Assembly: GCA_011046145.1 (NCBI GenBank)
Contig: DSBA01000001.1
Coordinates: 1 to 6,294, forward strand
Direction: 5' to 3'
DNA length: 6,294 nucleotides
Origin: Candidatus Uhrbacteria bacterium
Lineage (GTDB): Bacteria > Patescibacteriota > Patescibacteriia > CAIXNZ01
Shown: one piece after another, positions 6,199 through 6,294 of the stretch
Layout of the letters: each line of letters starts with the position of its first letter
How positions within the stretch are numbered: the first letter of the stretch is position 1
Translations under genes and position numbers: made by a program
The notes under the pieces: model-generated
What the model saw: only the letters and a program-made list of their open reading frames with translations
Database searches by the model: none
What the model was told of the DNA's origin: nothing

Positions 6199-6294
6199 TT
6201 AATCGTTAATAATTAGCTTATATAAGCGTTTTTCCTGTTCTTTTAAATTTAAATTTCTGTTATTATATCTCCAGACGTATTCTCCTAGATAAAT
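6199..6294 (-). CDS. Transposase C-terminus, IS1595/ISXO2-like (partial, runs off the right edge)
   Basis: The frame is open from the right edge and stops at TAA (6199-6201), giving 31 residues that include YLGEYVWRYNNR followed by KEQEKRLYKLI. A final helix of the form YLxEYxWRYNxR with a short Leu-rich tail is characteristic of the C-terminus of ISXO2-type DDE transposases of the IS1595 family, which catalyse cut-and-paste or copy transposition of their own element. The catalytic residues lie outside the window, so neither activity nor completeness can be judged. The stop lies only 25 bp from a plausible IS end, as expected for a compact insertion sequence. A different DDE family is possible given the short length. 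Confidence 0.55.
   Translation of the reverse strand: MYLGEYVWRYNNRNLNLKEQEKRLYKLIIND

Larger units (their letters stand above)
6174..6294 (-). mobile_element. End of an insertion sequence (partial; predicted boundary at 6174)
   Basis: This stretch contains the transposase C-terminus and about 25 bp of non-coding end sequence. On the plus strand the presumed terminal inverted repeat starts GGGTAAAGTCCGATTTTCGG at 6174, and IS1595-type ends often begin with GG. The boundary is also where similarity to the four-helix-bundle fragment begins. The other end of the element is outside the window, so the inverted repeat and the target duplication (predicted 8 bp at 6166-6173, ATCTAATA) cannot be confirmed here. 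Confidence 0.45.

Noticed and set aside
5987..6294. One single gene broken by a one-base frameshift at about 6200, joining the transposase-like and four-helix-like frames
   Set aside because: Adding one T would fuse the frames, but the two parts resemble unrelated families, and an IS-end-like sequence lies between them. Insertion is the better explanation.

Overview
The window is an AT-rich stretch of bacterial chromosome. It carries three complete class I aminoacyl-tRNA synthetase genes in a row, all on the minus strand. In transcription order they are valS (valine, 888 aa), tyrS (tyrosine, 400 aa) and argS (arginine, 570 aa). The AT-rich, Lys/Ile/Asn-rich proteins, the weak or absent Shine-Dalgarno sequences and the style of the proteins suggest a Patescibacteria/CPR-type bacterium. 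That placement is inference from general appearance only; no marker in the window proves it. All three reading frames use the standard code, with no in-frame TGA.

Layout from right to left, following transcription. At the right edge (6199-6294) lies the last 31 codons of what looks like an IS1595/ISXO2-type transposase, running in from outside the window. Just past its stop is a GGG-starting end sequence with a short palindrome (6174-6195), which is the likely end of the insertion sequence. Directly against it is the C-terminal part of a four-helix-bundle (23S rRNA intervening-sequence-type) protein with no start codon (5987-6172). The simplest reading is that an insertion sequence landed inside that gene. 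A 68-bp spacer leads to valS (3252-5918), which is followed by a good intrinsic terminator (3205-3240). A 170-bp gap then holds the terminator, an AT-rich dyad and a GC-rich REP-like palindrome (3111-3152), and ends in a candidate -10 box for tyrS. tyrS (1879-3081) is followed by a short hairpin in the 48-bp gap before argS (118-1830). argS ends in an AT-rich hairpin with a long T-run (49-75). Positions 1-48 hold no gene.

The three enzymes share one job: charging tRNAs with Val, Tyr and Arg for translation. Their linkage looks like a housekeeping cluster rather than a new pathway, and the hairpins between them suggest separate or attenuated transcripts. All three have intact catalytic cores. 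No new defence, biosynthetic or mobile system is visible beyond the edge of the insertion sequence. The points most worth checking are the IS/four-helix junction, the REP-like palindrome and the absence of Shine-Dalgarno sequences upstream of all three genes.
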